64,000 nt of DNA. It comes from Ligula intestinalis (lineage: Eukaryota > Platyhelminthes > Cestoda > Diphyllobothriidea > Diphyllobothriidae). Positions within the stretch are counted from its first letter, which is position 1. Each line of letters opens with the position of its first letter. Positions 20,935-33,100 of this stretch are shown in pieces. The stretch is taken from contig JAYGXS010000001.1 of assembly GCA_036362985.1 (NCBI GenBank), positions 47,255,777 to 47,319,776 of the forward strand, given 5' to 3'. A program made the position numbers and the translations under genes. The notes beneath the pieces were generated by a model that made no database searches, had not been told where the DNA came from, and saw only the letters and a list, made by a program, of their open reading frames with translations.

Positions 20935-21570
20935 ATTGTGAGTAGCATTAGCAGCTTACGTGTTGTAGAACTGCTTTCGCAGTTCTATTCTCTTGTTACC
21001 ACTGATCCTCTTACTATTGACAGTATTCTCAGCACTGTTATCGTTATTATTTCTAGTTTCATTCATATTAGTATCATTAGTAGTTTTACTATTGTCACCC
21101 GCATGCTTATCATCAATAGTGTAAGATTATTCCCGTTGTATTATATGGTACTGTCATATTGCCTCACGCTATACGTCTGGTATTTGCGCTGTTGTACTGC
21201 TGTCTTTTATTATCGTATGTGTCTTACTATTGTACTATTTGTTTGTGCTACTCAATGTTACTGCTAGTATTAGTATTTTCAGTATTACATCATCTGTTGA
21301 TGCTTATTCACCTTCATACTAATATTAACATTACTGTCAATACCATTCCTATTTTAATGGTACTTGCCATCTCCCGTTATTAATATTAACAGCAATATTA
21401 TTTACATTGGAAGTACTATCGGTAACCTAGACTTTGTATTATTAGTAATACTAGTGGCAGCTCGAGTCGTAGCGAATTGCTACCAGCTATTAGTCGCCGC
21501 AGTACTAGAACTGCTATCAGAAATTTCGGTAATAGCGCCTTTACGACCACTGCTGCTACTAAAATAAGTA
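20935..21570. repeat. Degenerate ATT/TAC-type trinucleotide-rich region
   Basis: Long runs of TATTA, TAGTA, TACTA and TTATTA words recur with no fixed unit, suggesting an old, mutated microsatellite. Long open frames across it (for example 20899-21267) follow from the triplet bias and contain no protein motif. Confidence 0.55.
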
Positions 21571-21589
21571 CTGCTGTTCCCACCCCGCT

Positions 21590-22100
21590 ATATTTCTCCA
21601 GGATCGAAAAAGTTCTCCGGCGAGAGCGACATGCGCTCACGTTAGCGGCTGGAACCACAGGGCCGCTCTTCTACTAAACCCCTGAATTTGACCCATAATG
21701 GAGTTCGGCAGCCGTTCTAAGTGACTAAGAAAACCTGCGAATGGGATAGGGTCAGAAACGCTGCCCCAAGCAAATGCTAGGTCATTAATTCTGCCAACAG
21801 ACCGTCGCTGTCGGACTGCAAACACTGCGGTCGAAACACTCAAAAAACACTCTCTCGTCTCTCGCCTGCCTCTTCGGGTTGAAAAATTCGCAACCATCGT
21901 CAGCGTTTACCCCACATTCTTCCCTCCCCGTGGACCAGCTCTGACGAGGCGAGGAGCAAGTTCAACGAGGATCTGCACGCCCTCTTGGCGACTGCGCCGA
22001 AGGCGGACAAGTTGATTGTCCTTAGTGGCTCCACCCTTCACATGAGCACAAACCACACTACCTGGAGAGGAGTGCTGGATCCTCACGGTCAGAATACATG
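21590..22100 (+). pseudogene. RTE endonuclease-domain fragment
   Basis: Plus-strand translation around 21860-22090 gives a RLPLRVEKFATIVSVYP-like strand, then DEARSKFNEDLHALLAT, PKADKLIV and TTWRGVLDPHG. These belong to the APE-type endonuclease of RTE elements, where a GDFNAR motif normally sits; here it is degraded to LSGSTLH. Orientation is opposite to the RT fragment at 17.7-19.7 kb, so this is a different insertion. Frameshifts lie upstream. Confidence 0.7.
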
Positions 22101-22109
22101 CAGGACAAA

Positions 22110-23260
22110 AGTATACAAAATAAGTTTATTAATAATACATGCGCACATACAACTCTGCAATAAACCACGCCGTATCGGCTTCGTATCTTGCGGAAGAAAG
22201 CCTACAAAGAATAAAACAGAGAACTGATTTAGTCAAATCCAAGATTCCGCAAAATGTAGGGCCAAAGACCTCAAAGAGTTCAAACGAAGATCACGCTGAC
22301 TGCTGGCGACTTCGTAGAGACACACACTTGTCGGTTAAATTTCATCGATGTAGCACCAATGCAGACTGGGTATTTTTGAGAGGCAAGTTTGGTCAGATGT
22401 ATAGCTAAAGAAAGCCTGAAACTCCTAAGAAGTTAATGACGCAAGCACCTAGGCCACTATGATCAGCTCCGCCCTGATAAGAAATAATTTTCTCAGAAGA
22501 ATTGCATTCAACCACTTTTCCATAGCAACATATTTAGAGAAGCACAGTGAACAATTCCTCGGTAAAAGTTACATTGAGGGTCCACTACAGTACGCGAAAA
22601 CCCCATTCTTCTGTAATACGGGACAGTCGGTAATAAGGGTTAGACATATCAGGGGAAAGCAGATCGTAGGAATAATTAAAATTAATATTATTTAAAATGA
22701 TAAATAAAATCGATAGGAAACCAGAAAGCCCGATAGTGTCCAATTGGATACAATCGTCAACTCTATATCAATTACATAGAAATGACACGGAGATAGCTTT
22801 TGGGCCAAGAAGGAACCACATGTCATCAAAGAAGGAAAACAAAAATGAACTAAAACCAAATTAACTGAACATAAACTGGACGAAAAACTAAATTGAAGCC
22901 AGTGCCATGATTCGACAAAGCATGCCTACTGCTACGAAGTCAGTAGACAGTTATGCAAAAATCAGACTGTTACCAATTCCTCCTTATAAGAATCCTGTGT
23001 GAAGCAGGGGAACCTTACAATACGCTTTGATATCTGCACCTCAATATCGCCTGAATTTCTGACCGTGCGCAACAAACTTTGAAAATTCCACGATTGTAAA
23101 AAAAATCTAGTTGTATGCTGCATCCCAAGTGCACCATAATACAGAATTTCCGAGGAAGATATCGATTAAGCAGTTCGAAAGGGTTAAAAACCTTTGCTTA
23201 TGGTGATAGTGCACTTGAGCATCATTTATCACACTCCCCCTCCCCTTCCTCCAGAACCCA
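22110..23260. other. No gene recognised
   Basis: A-rich sequence with short frames. It is possibly the 3' flank or degraded remainder of the RTE fragment, with no supporting motif. Confidence 0.35.
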
Positions 23261-23329
23261 GCATCAAGACATACCCGAAAAGAACTGAGACGGGATTGGA
23301 CGCAAATGCCTAGCGCGCCGCGAGTCTGT

Positions 23330-23840
23330 GGCTGGACGGGTCACCACAACCCCATGGCATTTGCCATGGGTGCTTGTCGCTAGCCATATTTTGATCCGTG
23401 TTAATCCAGTGCATCTACCGTGTGGCCCGTTATAGGGGCAGAAATCTTTGTTAATAGTTAATTGCCAGATGGGGGAAACAATGACATTGACAGGCACAGA
23501 AGTAGGCATCGCAGCCAAACTACAAATTGATCCTATCGGTGTACAGCGTCTCCCGAAATTCCGAGAAAGTGCTCGTCGTGTGATGACCAAATCGGGAAGA
23601 CTGGAGAGAGGATAGGGTGCCGGTGACTGGCGCGTCAGAGCCGCCTATGACTTTGTCACAAAACTTGTCTTGGATCCCACAGAGTGGTAATGCCATAAAG
23701 GCCACATTAGAAAAGAACCATTGGAGCCCGACTTTCAGTCCGCAAATCAACTACTCGGCAAAAACACAGACTCAGCTGATGCGCGGTCCGAGTTATCCAG
23801 TCACTTCGCAATATTCCAAGCCACGGCTTTGAGCGCACCG
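23330..23840 (+). repeat. Dispersed repeat family X, copy in plus orientation
   Basis: The stretch at 23630-23830 (containing GCCACATTAGAAAAGAACCA and GGTCCGAGTTATCC) matches the reverse complement of 28915-29130 (GCCACATTAAAAAGGGGCCA and GGTCCGAGTTATCC). A short inverted repeat CCATGGCATTTGCCATGG lies at about 23352. Function is unknown; the repeat is probably the untranslated part of a retrotransposon. Confidence 0.6.
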
Positions 23841-24569
23841 TGATAGCTTCAGGTGCATCAGATTATTAAAAGTGAAGAGAGTACGCTGAGCCATCGAACT
23901 CACTCTCTGTTTCCACTATCCGGTCTCAAGCTCTGTCCATGCAGGTTATTTGTCTAGTGCGGGTAGTTGATCTTACTAACATGAACCACCCTTTGAAGAG
24001 AGGTGTCCGATCTCTCGTATAAATTTGCCATAACGGCCGCAATAAAAATGAGTCATTATCATGTAACCCTCGGATCTGAATAGTATAAAGTGTGTCTGTC
24101 AGTTAATTTACGATGCTTGAAACATTCGGACGGTTTGCTAGGTTAAACAGACGTCTGATAGCGTTTAGTGAGGAAACAAAACTCAACCTGAGTTCGACCG
24201 ACGTCGTTCTCTCCTTCCCCCTTTATGACAACGATAGATTTAAGTCAAATCCAACCGGAACTTAAAGAAAGCGAGGTTGTTGGCGTGAGGCAAGACGTTT
24301 ATTTAACACAGGACACAAACGAGGCCCTCATAGGCTCCAGACAACGCCATGGCTCAGCAAACGTAGCTAGACACCGGTGTATACAGCCAACGAATCTGTG
24401 TAAGAATGTAGGCAGTTGAGGAATGTAGTATAACAACCGAAAGCGACCCAAGGAACAAAGTTGCTAAGTTGGAATTATCAAAGCGCAGACAAGCCCAGTT
24501 TACGCAGGAAAATTTGCCAATTGCAGGGGAGCAACAAAATTTTCCAGAATAATGACAAAATAAACGTAC

Positions 24570-24815
24570 TTGGAAAGGCGTACGGTCAGAGCAGTAAGCT
24601 GATCCAGTTCTCCCGGTGTCATGCTAGATTTAAGAGCACGAACGCTCTCTTGGTGGTGCGCCAGGAGAGATTCCGGGTCTGAGTTGTCGGCGGCGGCGAC
24701 CTCAGTAGCCATGGAGGAGGACGTGAGAACAGGTTGGGAGGCTGACAGTTGCGCGATTTTTGCTTCGTACACTCGGATTAGATTTTCAATGCGGTAGCGC
24801 TGTTCCACAAGGCGG
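24570..24815 (-). CDS. Exon of an unassigned coiled-coil protein gene (downstream exon)
   Basis: The minus-strand exon runs from the acceptor CTTTAAAG to the donor CCAA/GTACGT. It begins with one base completing an AG+C codon from the 26.6 kb exon and ends in phase 2. It encodes RLVEQRYRIENLIRVYEAKI, a heptad-like helix, then an Ala/Ser linker and a second helix, LTALTVRLSK. The amphipathic repeats suggest a coiled coil. I do not recognise the family. The gene extends beyond both exons. Confidence 0.5.
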
Positions 24816-25084
24816 CTTTAAAGTGAAAGGAGCCTTGAGGAGTGCATGCAACATGTAGGCAAACAGGCTCTTGCGTGTCACAGCAAACCCTGACTGCGGA
24901 ATCACACTTTGGATTATCAGATGTGGACGGAGAGGGGGCAGCAGAGTGGGCCACAGATAACCATCAATCCAAACTACGAAAACCGAAACCAATGCACAAC
25001 AGCACAGAGGCAAACAAGGTCAACCGGGTAGGTGGAAATATGCGGATAATTCGAAGTTGTTAAAGTAAGCTAATTGTTAGGGGA

Positions 25085-25212
25085 TTTGGGCAGATTTGCT
25101 TAATTTAGTTGACCCGATTAGAAAAAAACGTGCGGCCTCGGCGGGAGTCGAACCCGCACACAGCAGGGAAGGCTTTTGCGCAGCCAACGATCTACCATTG
25201 AGCTACGAGGCA
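25085..25212 (-). repeat. tRNA-derived SINE, minus-strand copy with Pol III boxes
   Basis: The reverse complement begins TGCCTCGTAGCTCAATGGTA (A box) and carries GCGGGTTCGACTCCCGC (T arm and B box) closed by CGAGGC. TTTTTT follows just downstream. The 79-nt head folds only partly as a tRNA: there is no U33, the anticodon stem is poor, and the variable region is 13 nt. The downstream AATCGGGTCAACTAAATTA matches the tail of the SINE copies at 11.7, 12.6 and 51.6 kb. It is therefore a SINE rather than a working tRNA gene. Confidence 0.7.
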
Positions 25213-26582
25213 TGCCGTAAGCTAAAATGTTACTTTCTAATATTCTTCGCACAAGATTACAGCATGAATCATCTTCAATGAAATAGTGTCGAGCAAGGAA
25301 AGACCTGCTGTGCAACAATACGAATACTCTCAGTTGCAGTTGATTGTCGGTGCGAAAACTTCTCACAGAAAGCTTCTCTAACAGGAATTATCCAAAGAGT
25401 GACAGCGGGAAGTGTCATAAAAGAATTAGAGGAATTGACGTGTTCATACCGGACTCTCAGGTGGCCCAACTAAGTTCCATTTGACTTTCAAAGACACTGG
25501 TCCTCAGCGCTAGTCGCATGAATGTCTTTTCTACCTACATCTACAGGGTGCTTTCGGTGCTGTAGTTATGACCGCGGTCTGGTACTAAGAAAGCAGAAGA
25601 ATCATATGCGTACTTGACTGCTGTCCTAATTACCAAAATGGCAGAGAAACAGAACAGGATTGACCGGCATAAACTATACTAAAAGTCTGAAAACAATTCT
25701 AACTGAAAAACTGTGTATTTAATAGTATCTCGTTCAGGTTTAATAAATTTCTGTCCAATGAGCGTCAATAAGGACTAGAAAAGTCGAGCCATGCCAAATC
25801 AGGCTCTGGGGTAATACTGCGGCCGCAGCCAGCAGCGAGAGATTGTCGACAACATACAGTCGTGCTTTCTAGTGGGATTGTCTAACTCCTTTTGAGAATG
25901 TGGGCATTCCCAACAACTATTATGTCCCTTAGTCCTTGAAGCATTTTGAGCACTCAAATGCCTTCTTACTGTGTCTTGCTAACGCACATTTTCCTTCATT
26001 TATTTAAAACGAACAGCTACACTCCTAGGTCTAGAATCACAACCTGTCATCTACTGTCGCACAATTTCAATCTAAAGAGTTAATACCAGCGTGGTATGAC
26101 ATCCGTCAATAAAGAAGCACTCTGTTGGGTAAGTTTCCCTTGCGAGACAACCCCAATGATTGAGTAGGGAAAAGGGCACCCAGCCCTTTCCCACTGAAAC
26201 CAAACAATGGTTGAAAAAAAAGACCATCTGTTATTTCGCCTGGGAATCAGCGTTGGTTGGAAAGGTAACATTGACGCGTGCGTGAGTTGAAGTACAGTTA
26301 TGAAACTGGCATAACATCGGACTCAGAATCCGAATAGCAAGCCTCCAAAAACTGATTAATAATGTCATACAATTAGAACCACGCGAGAGATAGTCGAAAT
26401 AACTGTTCAGCGACAGATACCATTGTGTCCGAATAGGTGACCCTAAGAAGGGACCCGCACTTATCCAGAAAGTCGGATGATAACTTCCTTGCATAACATT
26501 TAGCTGAACACGCTACTGGCGTTTTGATAAACAGGTCACAAGCGGTCCACAGAAATGCTCCAAGACTCGTCCAATTGCTCAC

Positions 26583-26734
26583 CTTTTTTCCTTCAACTCC
26601 GCCTCGGAACGTAAATCAAGTCGAAGAAGAGCGTGCTGGGAGTACTCGATAAGCATCCTAGCAAGAACGGAGAGGTTGACATGATAGAGACACACGATCG
26701 AGTCAGCATTAAAATCCTTGGCGCTTGAAAATTC
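26583..26734 (-). CDS. Exon of an unassigned coiled-coil protein gene (upstream exon)
   Basis: A long pyrimidine tract and TTGTAG precede the exon, and GTGAGC follows. It starts EFSSAKDFNADSIVCLYHVN, contains LARMLIEYSQHALLRLDLRS and ends KEK plus two bases (phase 2). It joins in phase to the 24815 exon. Open only in this frame, with strong splice sites, it is a convincing exon of unknown family. Upstream exons were not found. Confidence 0.55.
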
Positions 26735-26929
26735 CTACAATCGAAAAAAGAGTCAGAAAGAAAAGTAAGCAGATGCCGATCATCACAAAAGAGAACCACA
26801 CGAATTCGCCAAAGCACGGACGGCACAACACTTCAACCGTTACATCTGACGATGGCCACCACGTGCTTTACAACAGGCTGGAAGCAAGCGAGGTGATTTG
26901 CACACGATATAGTTTTAAATAATAGTAGT

Positions 26930-26975
26930 AAGAAGACATGGCGAGCACCGCATTCGGTGCTCGCCATGTCTTCTT
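26930..26975. repeat. Perfect 21-bp inverted repeat with 4-nt loop
   Basis: Arms 26930-26950 and 26955-26975 are exactly complementary (AGAAGACATGGCGAGCACCG plus one more pair). They are separated by CATT and much more GC-rich than the flanks. The sequence lies in an intron or upstream of the minus-strand gene. The loop is too small for a typical microRNA precursor. Confidence 0.9.
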
Positions 26976-26999
26976 CCCTATCCATACAGATACCTGGAA

Positions 27000-28400
27000 C
27001 GCGAACTTTTTCATTCATTCGTAAATAATACAGGTTTGCGCTGCATCCACTGCAGTCTCTGTCCGTTGTCACGAGAGTTAAGCTAACGAACGAATTCCAA
27101 CTCACACCGTATGGGCTTCCATGCCACACAACCCATAATACACCACCTGGTCACAGCGTACAAGTAACCATGATTTTAACACACAGCAAGAGGGTAGGGG
27201 TAGCAGCTCAGAGCTCAGTTCAGAAAAAGTAATATCAATCTAATCAAAACGATCACAGCGTTGACCCAAAATGACTGAATGCTTTGGAAATTGAATCAAT
27301 TCAGTTGACAGAGAGATTCTTGGAAAATTAGGGTGGAGGAATACTACAAATATGGCAACCTCTTGTGACCGATTGGTAGGGTCAAAAATCTGCCAGGGTG
27401 CTGGAACGTGACTCGATGCATTGACGGCGGAATATCTGCCCAGTATGAATACACAGTTCGAGGACCAGAGGTAACCGCACAATAGCGAAAACTGAGCAGG
27501 CTACGTTTCGTTGAGGATGCACGAAAAATGATATTTAGATTAGTAAAAGTAGTTTAAAGATTAACGCATCGTGTTTGAAAATAGAACGCATAGTTCACAG
27601 AGACTGAAGATTTTTAAAACAGGCAGAAAACTACCCCTACGAAAATGCAGCTAGGTATTTCTGTTGTCCCCCGCCAATGCCAGGCTGTTGATTAAGAACA
27701 ACTGGGAGGAAATTGTGCAAATGAATGGCTGTGATGCGTTCAACCAAACAACCGCCGCACTAGGTATACACATTTGTGATGCATTCGGCGACTGCTGCCA
27801 GATGACTGAAATCGAAATGATCAGCTAGGGATACCGAAGACACTGCATTCCCCACCCCGATTTAACGTGTTACGGAAGAGGTATGGCAATTGCGTTTTTA
27901 ATACCTCTGGGTTATTTTACCCATGAAAAAGGTTAAAATGTTTGGCAAAAATTGAGTCTATCTTAAATTAAGGCAACTGCCCATGTTAATCACTTTACTG
28001 CGTTTCTCTAATAGGAAGCATAAATAAAAAAGATAAATGTCTAACAAAAATATGATCGCCAACTTGGAAATCGATATACTTTTTTGCGTAAATCAGCTGA
28101 GTTAAGACGTCTAGAAACACATTTTTGTCATAAAAGCGTTTTTTTCCTCTTTAAAGATGTACGTTTTGGCCTGAAAAGCAGAGATAATGTCTACAGACAG
28201 TCTTCTGTTTGAGCACATCCTCAATTTGCATGTACATGCAACTGTTCCATAAGTAACAACGAACGGGGCCACCACGAAGCAACCAGATTAATATTTGCGC
28301 ACATTTCAGTCTACATATTGACAATACGTGACGTATATGTGTTCCCTAAACGGACCGCGCGGTAGATGGGCTAGACCAACACGGGGACCACATTAGAACA
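27000..28400. other. No gene recognised
   Basis: Only short frames. A minus-strand frame at 27240-27482 is open but has no clear splice sites or motif. It could be an upstream exon of the unassigned gene. Confidence 0.35.
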
Positions 28401-28409
28401 TGGTAGGCG

Positions 28410-28760
28410 TTACTTAAGTTGCGTTGCTATAACAACGGCCGAACATGAAGGAGGTCTTGGTGACACGCACAGGTGCAGACTCTGGCACCAGCCTTCGTGC
28501 CCTTTATTGCACTTCCACTCCGTAGGATCTGAGTCGGGCTTGGTGGCTTCGGCCACTAGCGCCCGATCCCGGCCTTCTTGCCTCGGTCCGGGTGGGCAAA
28601 AGAAGAGGGAGTGCGGTAGATGCAATGCAAGTCTACTATCATTTTACAAAATAATCCACACGTAAGTCACCGTCCCTGTAACATCATGCTGTGGACTACA
28701 TGGTGGACACCGTCGGAACCGACGGTCGAGCTGTTGTAATTTGGAAGTCCTCTGGAGTTA
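28410..28760 (-). repeat. Dispersed repeat family X, tandem unit 1
   Basis: This unit aligns with 29040-29360. Shared segments include CACTCCGTAGGATCTGA against CACTCCGCGGGATCTGA, CCTTCTTGCCTCGGTC against TCTTCTTGGCTCGATC, and the AGTCTAC-ATCATT and CACCGTCCCTGTAACATCAT stretches. It is probably a retrotransposon untranslated region. Confidence 0.55.
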
Positions 28761-28914
28761 AACCCTGGCGTTTGTGTTTGTTTGTGGAATCCACAGACGA
28801 GGTCACTGGCTGTCAGCCAGCGCGTCGATTCCCCGCTCCAGACCATTGACCGGCTCAGGCAGTGACTGGGGTCTAGTACATTTTCCTCACTATAAACAAT
28901 CTGACAGGTTTGAA

Positions 28915-29360
28915 GCTACTACAATGCGCTAAAGGCCTGGCTTGGAAAATTGCCAACCGACGGGATAACTCGGACCACGCGTTCAGCCCAGTGTGTGTTG
29001 TGTTGTGTGAAGCAGCTGACTAGCAGACTGAAAGTTAGGCTGCAATGGCCCCTTTTTAATGTGGCCTCTACGGCACTCTCACTCCGCGGGATCTGAACCA
29101 GGTGTGGCAGCAGAGTAAGGGGGCGACTACGGCCATGCAAGGCGCCCCTGCGCCATCTCCTACCTCTGGTCTTCTTGGCTCGATCATGACGGCGGGTCCA
29201 GATAGGGGAGGAAAAGAGTTTGGTCCATGCAGTGCCAGTCTACGATCATTGTAATCTAATTCATGCGCGAGTCATCGTCCCTACACCACCATGCTTTTGG
29301 GCACACAGGGGACCTTTTCGAAATCGACAAACCGGCACGTGATTTTGTAGAAATTGCATT
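28915..29360 (-). repeat. Dispersed repeat family X, tandem unit 2
   Basis: This is the second unit of the pair above. Its lower-coordinate part is the reverse-complement match of 23630-23830. Three copies in one window mark a moderately repeated family. Confidence 0.55.
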
Positions 29361-29649
29361 CTATAAATACCTAAACCCAGCAGTCAACCGCCTTTATTTG
29401 TTGCTATGTTTGATAATGGGTTAGACTTAGTAGGAAACCTCTGACGCACCAACTTCAAACGCCAGGGATGGTTTTCCCTTCCCTCCAAAGTAAAATTTGC
29501 TTACGGGGACGCGTAAATCAATATACTCAAACTTACTGTAGTAGATATGAAACCGCTTGCTACCATGCGAGGCAGGACCTTGCGGAAGTCCTTCTGTGGG
29601 ATGAGGAGCCGCCTCTCAAGCTGGGTTGGGCAAACAAAATGAAAGAATT

Positions 29650-29702
29650 AATACTAATAATAATAATAATAATAACAACAACAACAACAACAACAACAAC
29701 AA
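29650..29702. repeat. Compound microsatellite (AAT)n(AAC)n
   Basis: Eight or so ATA/AAT triplets change directly into ten or so AAC triplets. It lies just outside the 3' end of the retrotransposon at 30.2 kb. Confidence 0.95.
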
Positions 29703-30183
29703 ATAACTGGAGATATGGTGGAACGGATACGCTGCATAAATGTAATGAGAATTCGATAAAGGCAAAGATAAAATTGGTCAGTCAACGGTAGCCAACATTC
29801 CCCCTCCATCCCCTCTGATTGCAAATGATCGTAGGACCGGTATTAATATATTACACTGTGATAAATGATTGTTTGTGTGCTGAATTCGACGACTATAATG
29901 GAAAGGGAAATGGCTGCTGTCCGCTATTGGGACAACATGCAAATCGGAAGACGAGACTATAGCAGCAAGGTAAACGGGTTCTATCAAGGAATCTATTAGA
30001 CAGAAGAATCCCACACAGGGGTCCAATCAGCGCGTCCTGCATACCTCAACACTGCGCGCTGCTGTGCGACAGCAGTGGGCTACCACATAGGAGGACCATC
30101 TGTGTCTCATTCTCCCAGGTGGCGTAAAGGTCGGGCAAATTGGCTGCGAATACTACGGGTGTGTGCCGTAGCCCATAGTTTGA

Positions 30184-33100
30184 TCAGGAATCCCCGCCGG
30201 AATCCAAACTGGGAGTAGTTGGGAGACGGAGAAAAGCCGCGACCTCGACCGGCTTGAGCCACAGGTCCGCGGAAGTGAGGTGGGTGCCTGGCCGAGAACT
30301 GCAGGCAAACAGATGACGGCAGTCATGCGGCGAGACGCCGCAGTCGGGACAGCAGTCGGGTATGGATAGGTTGAGCCGGTGTTGGTACTGGCGAAGGAGC
30401 ATGCAGTAGCCACTGCGTAGCTGCGCCAGGGTACAGCGAGCGACCCTCGGGAGATGTCGCTCCCAGGCTGCAATCGGAGGTGGATAGCCACCCAAAAGGA
30501 CCGGGGGACGGCAACCTCGTTTCTCCTCGACAACGACTCTCTGGTGGAGACGCTGGAAGCCTGTCTTGGTGGCAGAGCTATCAACAGGTGGATCCGCGAG
30601 AGACGAGACAACAGCTTCCTTGTGAAGTGCTCGAATAGACGGCCGGACGTTGCAGCAGGGCTCGAAAGCGGTGCAACGCTGATGATTGGGATGGTCGGGT
30701 TGCAAACAACTCCACCAGAACTGCTGGCTAATGAGAGTGTTGTGATGGGCGACCGGTAGAACAGAAGCCTCCGCATGAAGATGATCTATAGGCGACATTT
30801 TATAGCAACCCGTGATCGTGCGGAGGGCAGCGTTCTGTGCTGACTGGAGGCGGCGGAGGCTGGAAGAGCTCATCGTAGGAGACCAGATTGATGCCGCATA
30901 AGTAAGGTGCGGCTTGGCCAGCGCCTTGAAAGCAGTACACAAAGTCTCTTTCACGCAACCCCAGTATGTGCCTGCTAGAGCCTTGAGGACCTTGGTGCAG
31001 CGGCTTACTTTGCTTGCGGTCTCCCTGGCATGGTCTGCGAACGCCACGCCAAGGAGTTTGGGCTTGCGGACGAACGGTAAGGACGCCCCGTTGACGGTGA
31101 TGACCGGGTGACGATTAAACTCCTTCGGATCAAGCGTGAAAACAGGTACGGACGACTTGGCTACCGAGATCGTCATTCCGCGCTGGGTGAGGAAGTTTTC
31201 GACAACAGGCATGAACTCCGTGAGGAGCTGTGCAGCCTGGTCGATGTCATGGTGCCGGCAAAAGAACGTAACATCGTCCGCGTAGGATACCACTTACACA
31301 GGTGTCCGGGGGAGTGGGAGCTCTCGCATGTAGATGTTAAAGAGCGTCGGGCTGAGCACAGAGCCTTGAGGGGCGCTACAGGTCTGCTTACGGGGCTTAG
31401 AGAGAGCGCCCCGGAAAAGGACACGATCGTGACGGCCACGGATGTAAGCCACCAACCATCGGACGAGGCCCGTCGGGACGTTCAGCGAGACCAAGTCCTG
31501 CAGGAGCTGATCGTGGCGGACGCAGTCAAAGGCTCGTGACAGGTCAATTGAGACTGCTACGGTCCACGAAGCGGGCTTCTGTTGATTGAAGCTCTCGAGG
31601 ATAGCGTCGCTGAGCTCGAAAAGCGCCGTTGTAGTCCACCGACCCGATCGGAAACCATGCTGGTGGCAAAATAGTTCCGCCACAGACGTCAGAATTGGGT
31701 GGACGAGCCGTTCCAGGATGTTCGCCAATGGACTGAAGAGGGCAATTGGGCGATAAGAGGTCGCTAGGCAGGGTTCCTTGTCCGCTTTGACCAGGGGGAT
31801 AGTGATCGACTGGCGCCAGCAATCGGGGATGATTGAAGTTCCCAGTGAAAGGTTGAAGATGGCGGCAAGGTAGGCAGCCACCTTCGGGCCGATGTGGCGC
31901 ACATGGATAGGCGCCAGACCATCTGGTCCTAAGGCTTTCGAAGCTCTCATTTTCTTGACGGCAGTGAGGATGGCATCAGCCGAGAAGGAAATGTCTGGGG
32001 CGGGGCTTTATGGAGGAGAAGAAGGGAGCGCTGGCTTTTGAGACTGGGTGCCAAGCGGGGCGAGAACAGCTTGTTCATCTTCGCGGCGATCTTACCGTTG
32101 TTGGAAATGAACTTGCCGGCCCCGAAGCTAATAGACTGGCTAGATATATCAATCCGGGGTTTGTTCAGGTTGCGTAAAAGCTTCCAAGTGGCAGCTGAGT
32201 TGCCGCTGAAATTACAATTTGAAAATAGTTCATGCCAGCGTTGGCGTTTGCCATCGTTGATAGTCTTAGTGATTGAGCCATTCAGTTCGCCAACGCGCGG
32301 GTCACTGGCATCACGCGCTCGTATTTCGTCTCTCTCTCTCGTTCTAGGCGGGAGGCTTCGGGCGGATACTTAGGACGGAGAAGGGGAATGCAGCTGTTAG
32401 GGATGTGGTGACTTGCTGCTGCCAAGAGTAGTCGACGAAGGGCTCGCTCCGCCGTGTGGACACAGATGGGAGGCGGTAGGCCATCGATCTCGGCTTCGCA
32501 TTCGGTCGTGAACGCTGCCCAATTGGCTTTCTTGAAATTAATGAAGTGCCTGTTGGGGGCCTTGATGCGCTCGGCGGCGGTCGACAATTCGAGCACAATG
32601 GGGAGGTGGTCACTACCCAGGCTGATTTCCGTGTTCCACATGGTGGAGGCTACCAGACTGAGACTGGCGAGGGAAACATCGGGCGAGCTGGAGGCGCCGT
32701 TGGTCGGGAGCCGCGTTTGGCTGTTCTCGTTGAGAACGGCAAAGGGGGCGTGTTCTATTTCATCAGCCAGAGCTTCTCCTCGGAGATCGGCTGCCAAGTG
32801 AGAGCACCACAGGTCATGGTGGGCGGTAAAGTCACCTAGCACCAAACTGTCTCCAGAAGGTAAGTAGGGAGCGATAGAGGCGGTGAAACCGGGAGGACAA
32901 CTGGAATTTGGAGGGATATACGCGTTCACGACGGTTAGCGGCGCCGGGCCAATGTCAAGGGAAATCGCCAGTACTTCCGTGGGATCGGCTCCAAGCAGGG
33001 GTAGCTGGTGATGGGTAATGGATTTGTCCACCAGGAAGGCCAAACCTCCACCTTTGTTGCTGCCGCGGTCGCGACGGACAATCGTGTAATCGGCACAGGA

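Noticed and set aside
20899..21567. Hydrophobic ORFs that look like membrane proteins
   Set aside because: They result from translating degenerate T-rich triplet repeats. No start context, splice sites or motif.
25134..25212. A working tRNA gene on the minus strand (possible Cys or Ala anticodon)
   Set aside because: The loop lacks U33, the anticodon stem and first acceptor pair are broken, and the downstream sequence is the tail of a SINE family present elsewhere in the window.
29468..29791. 107-codon ORF with Ile/Thr runs
   Set aside because: It crosses the (AAT)n(AAC)n microsatellite, and the runs come from the repeat.
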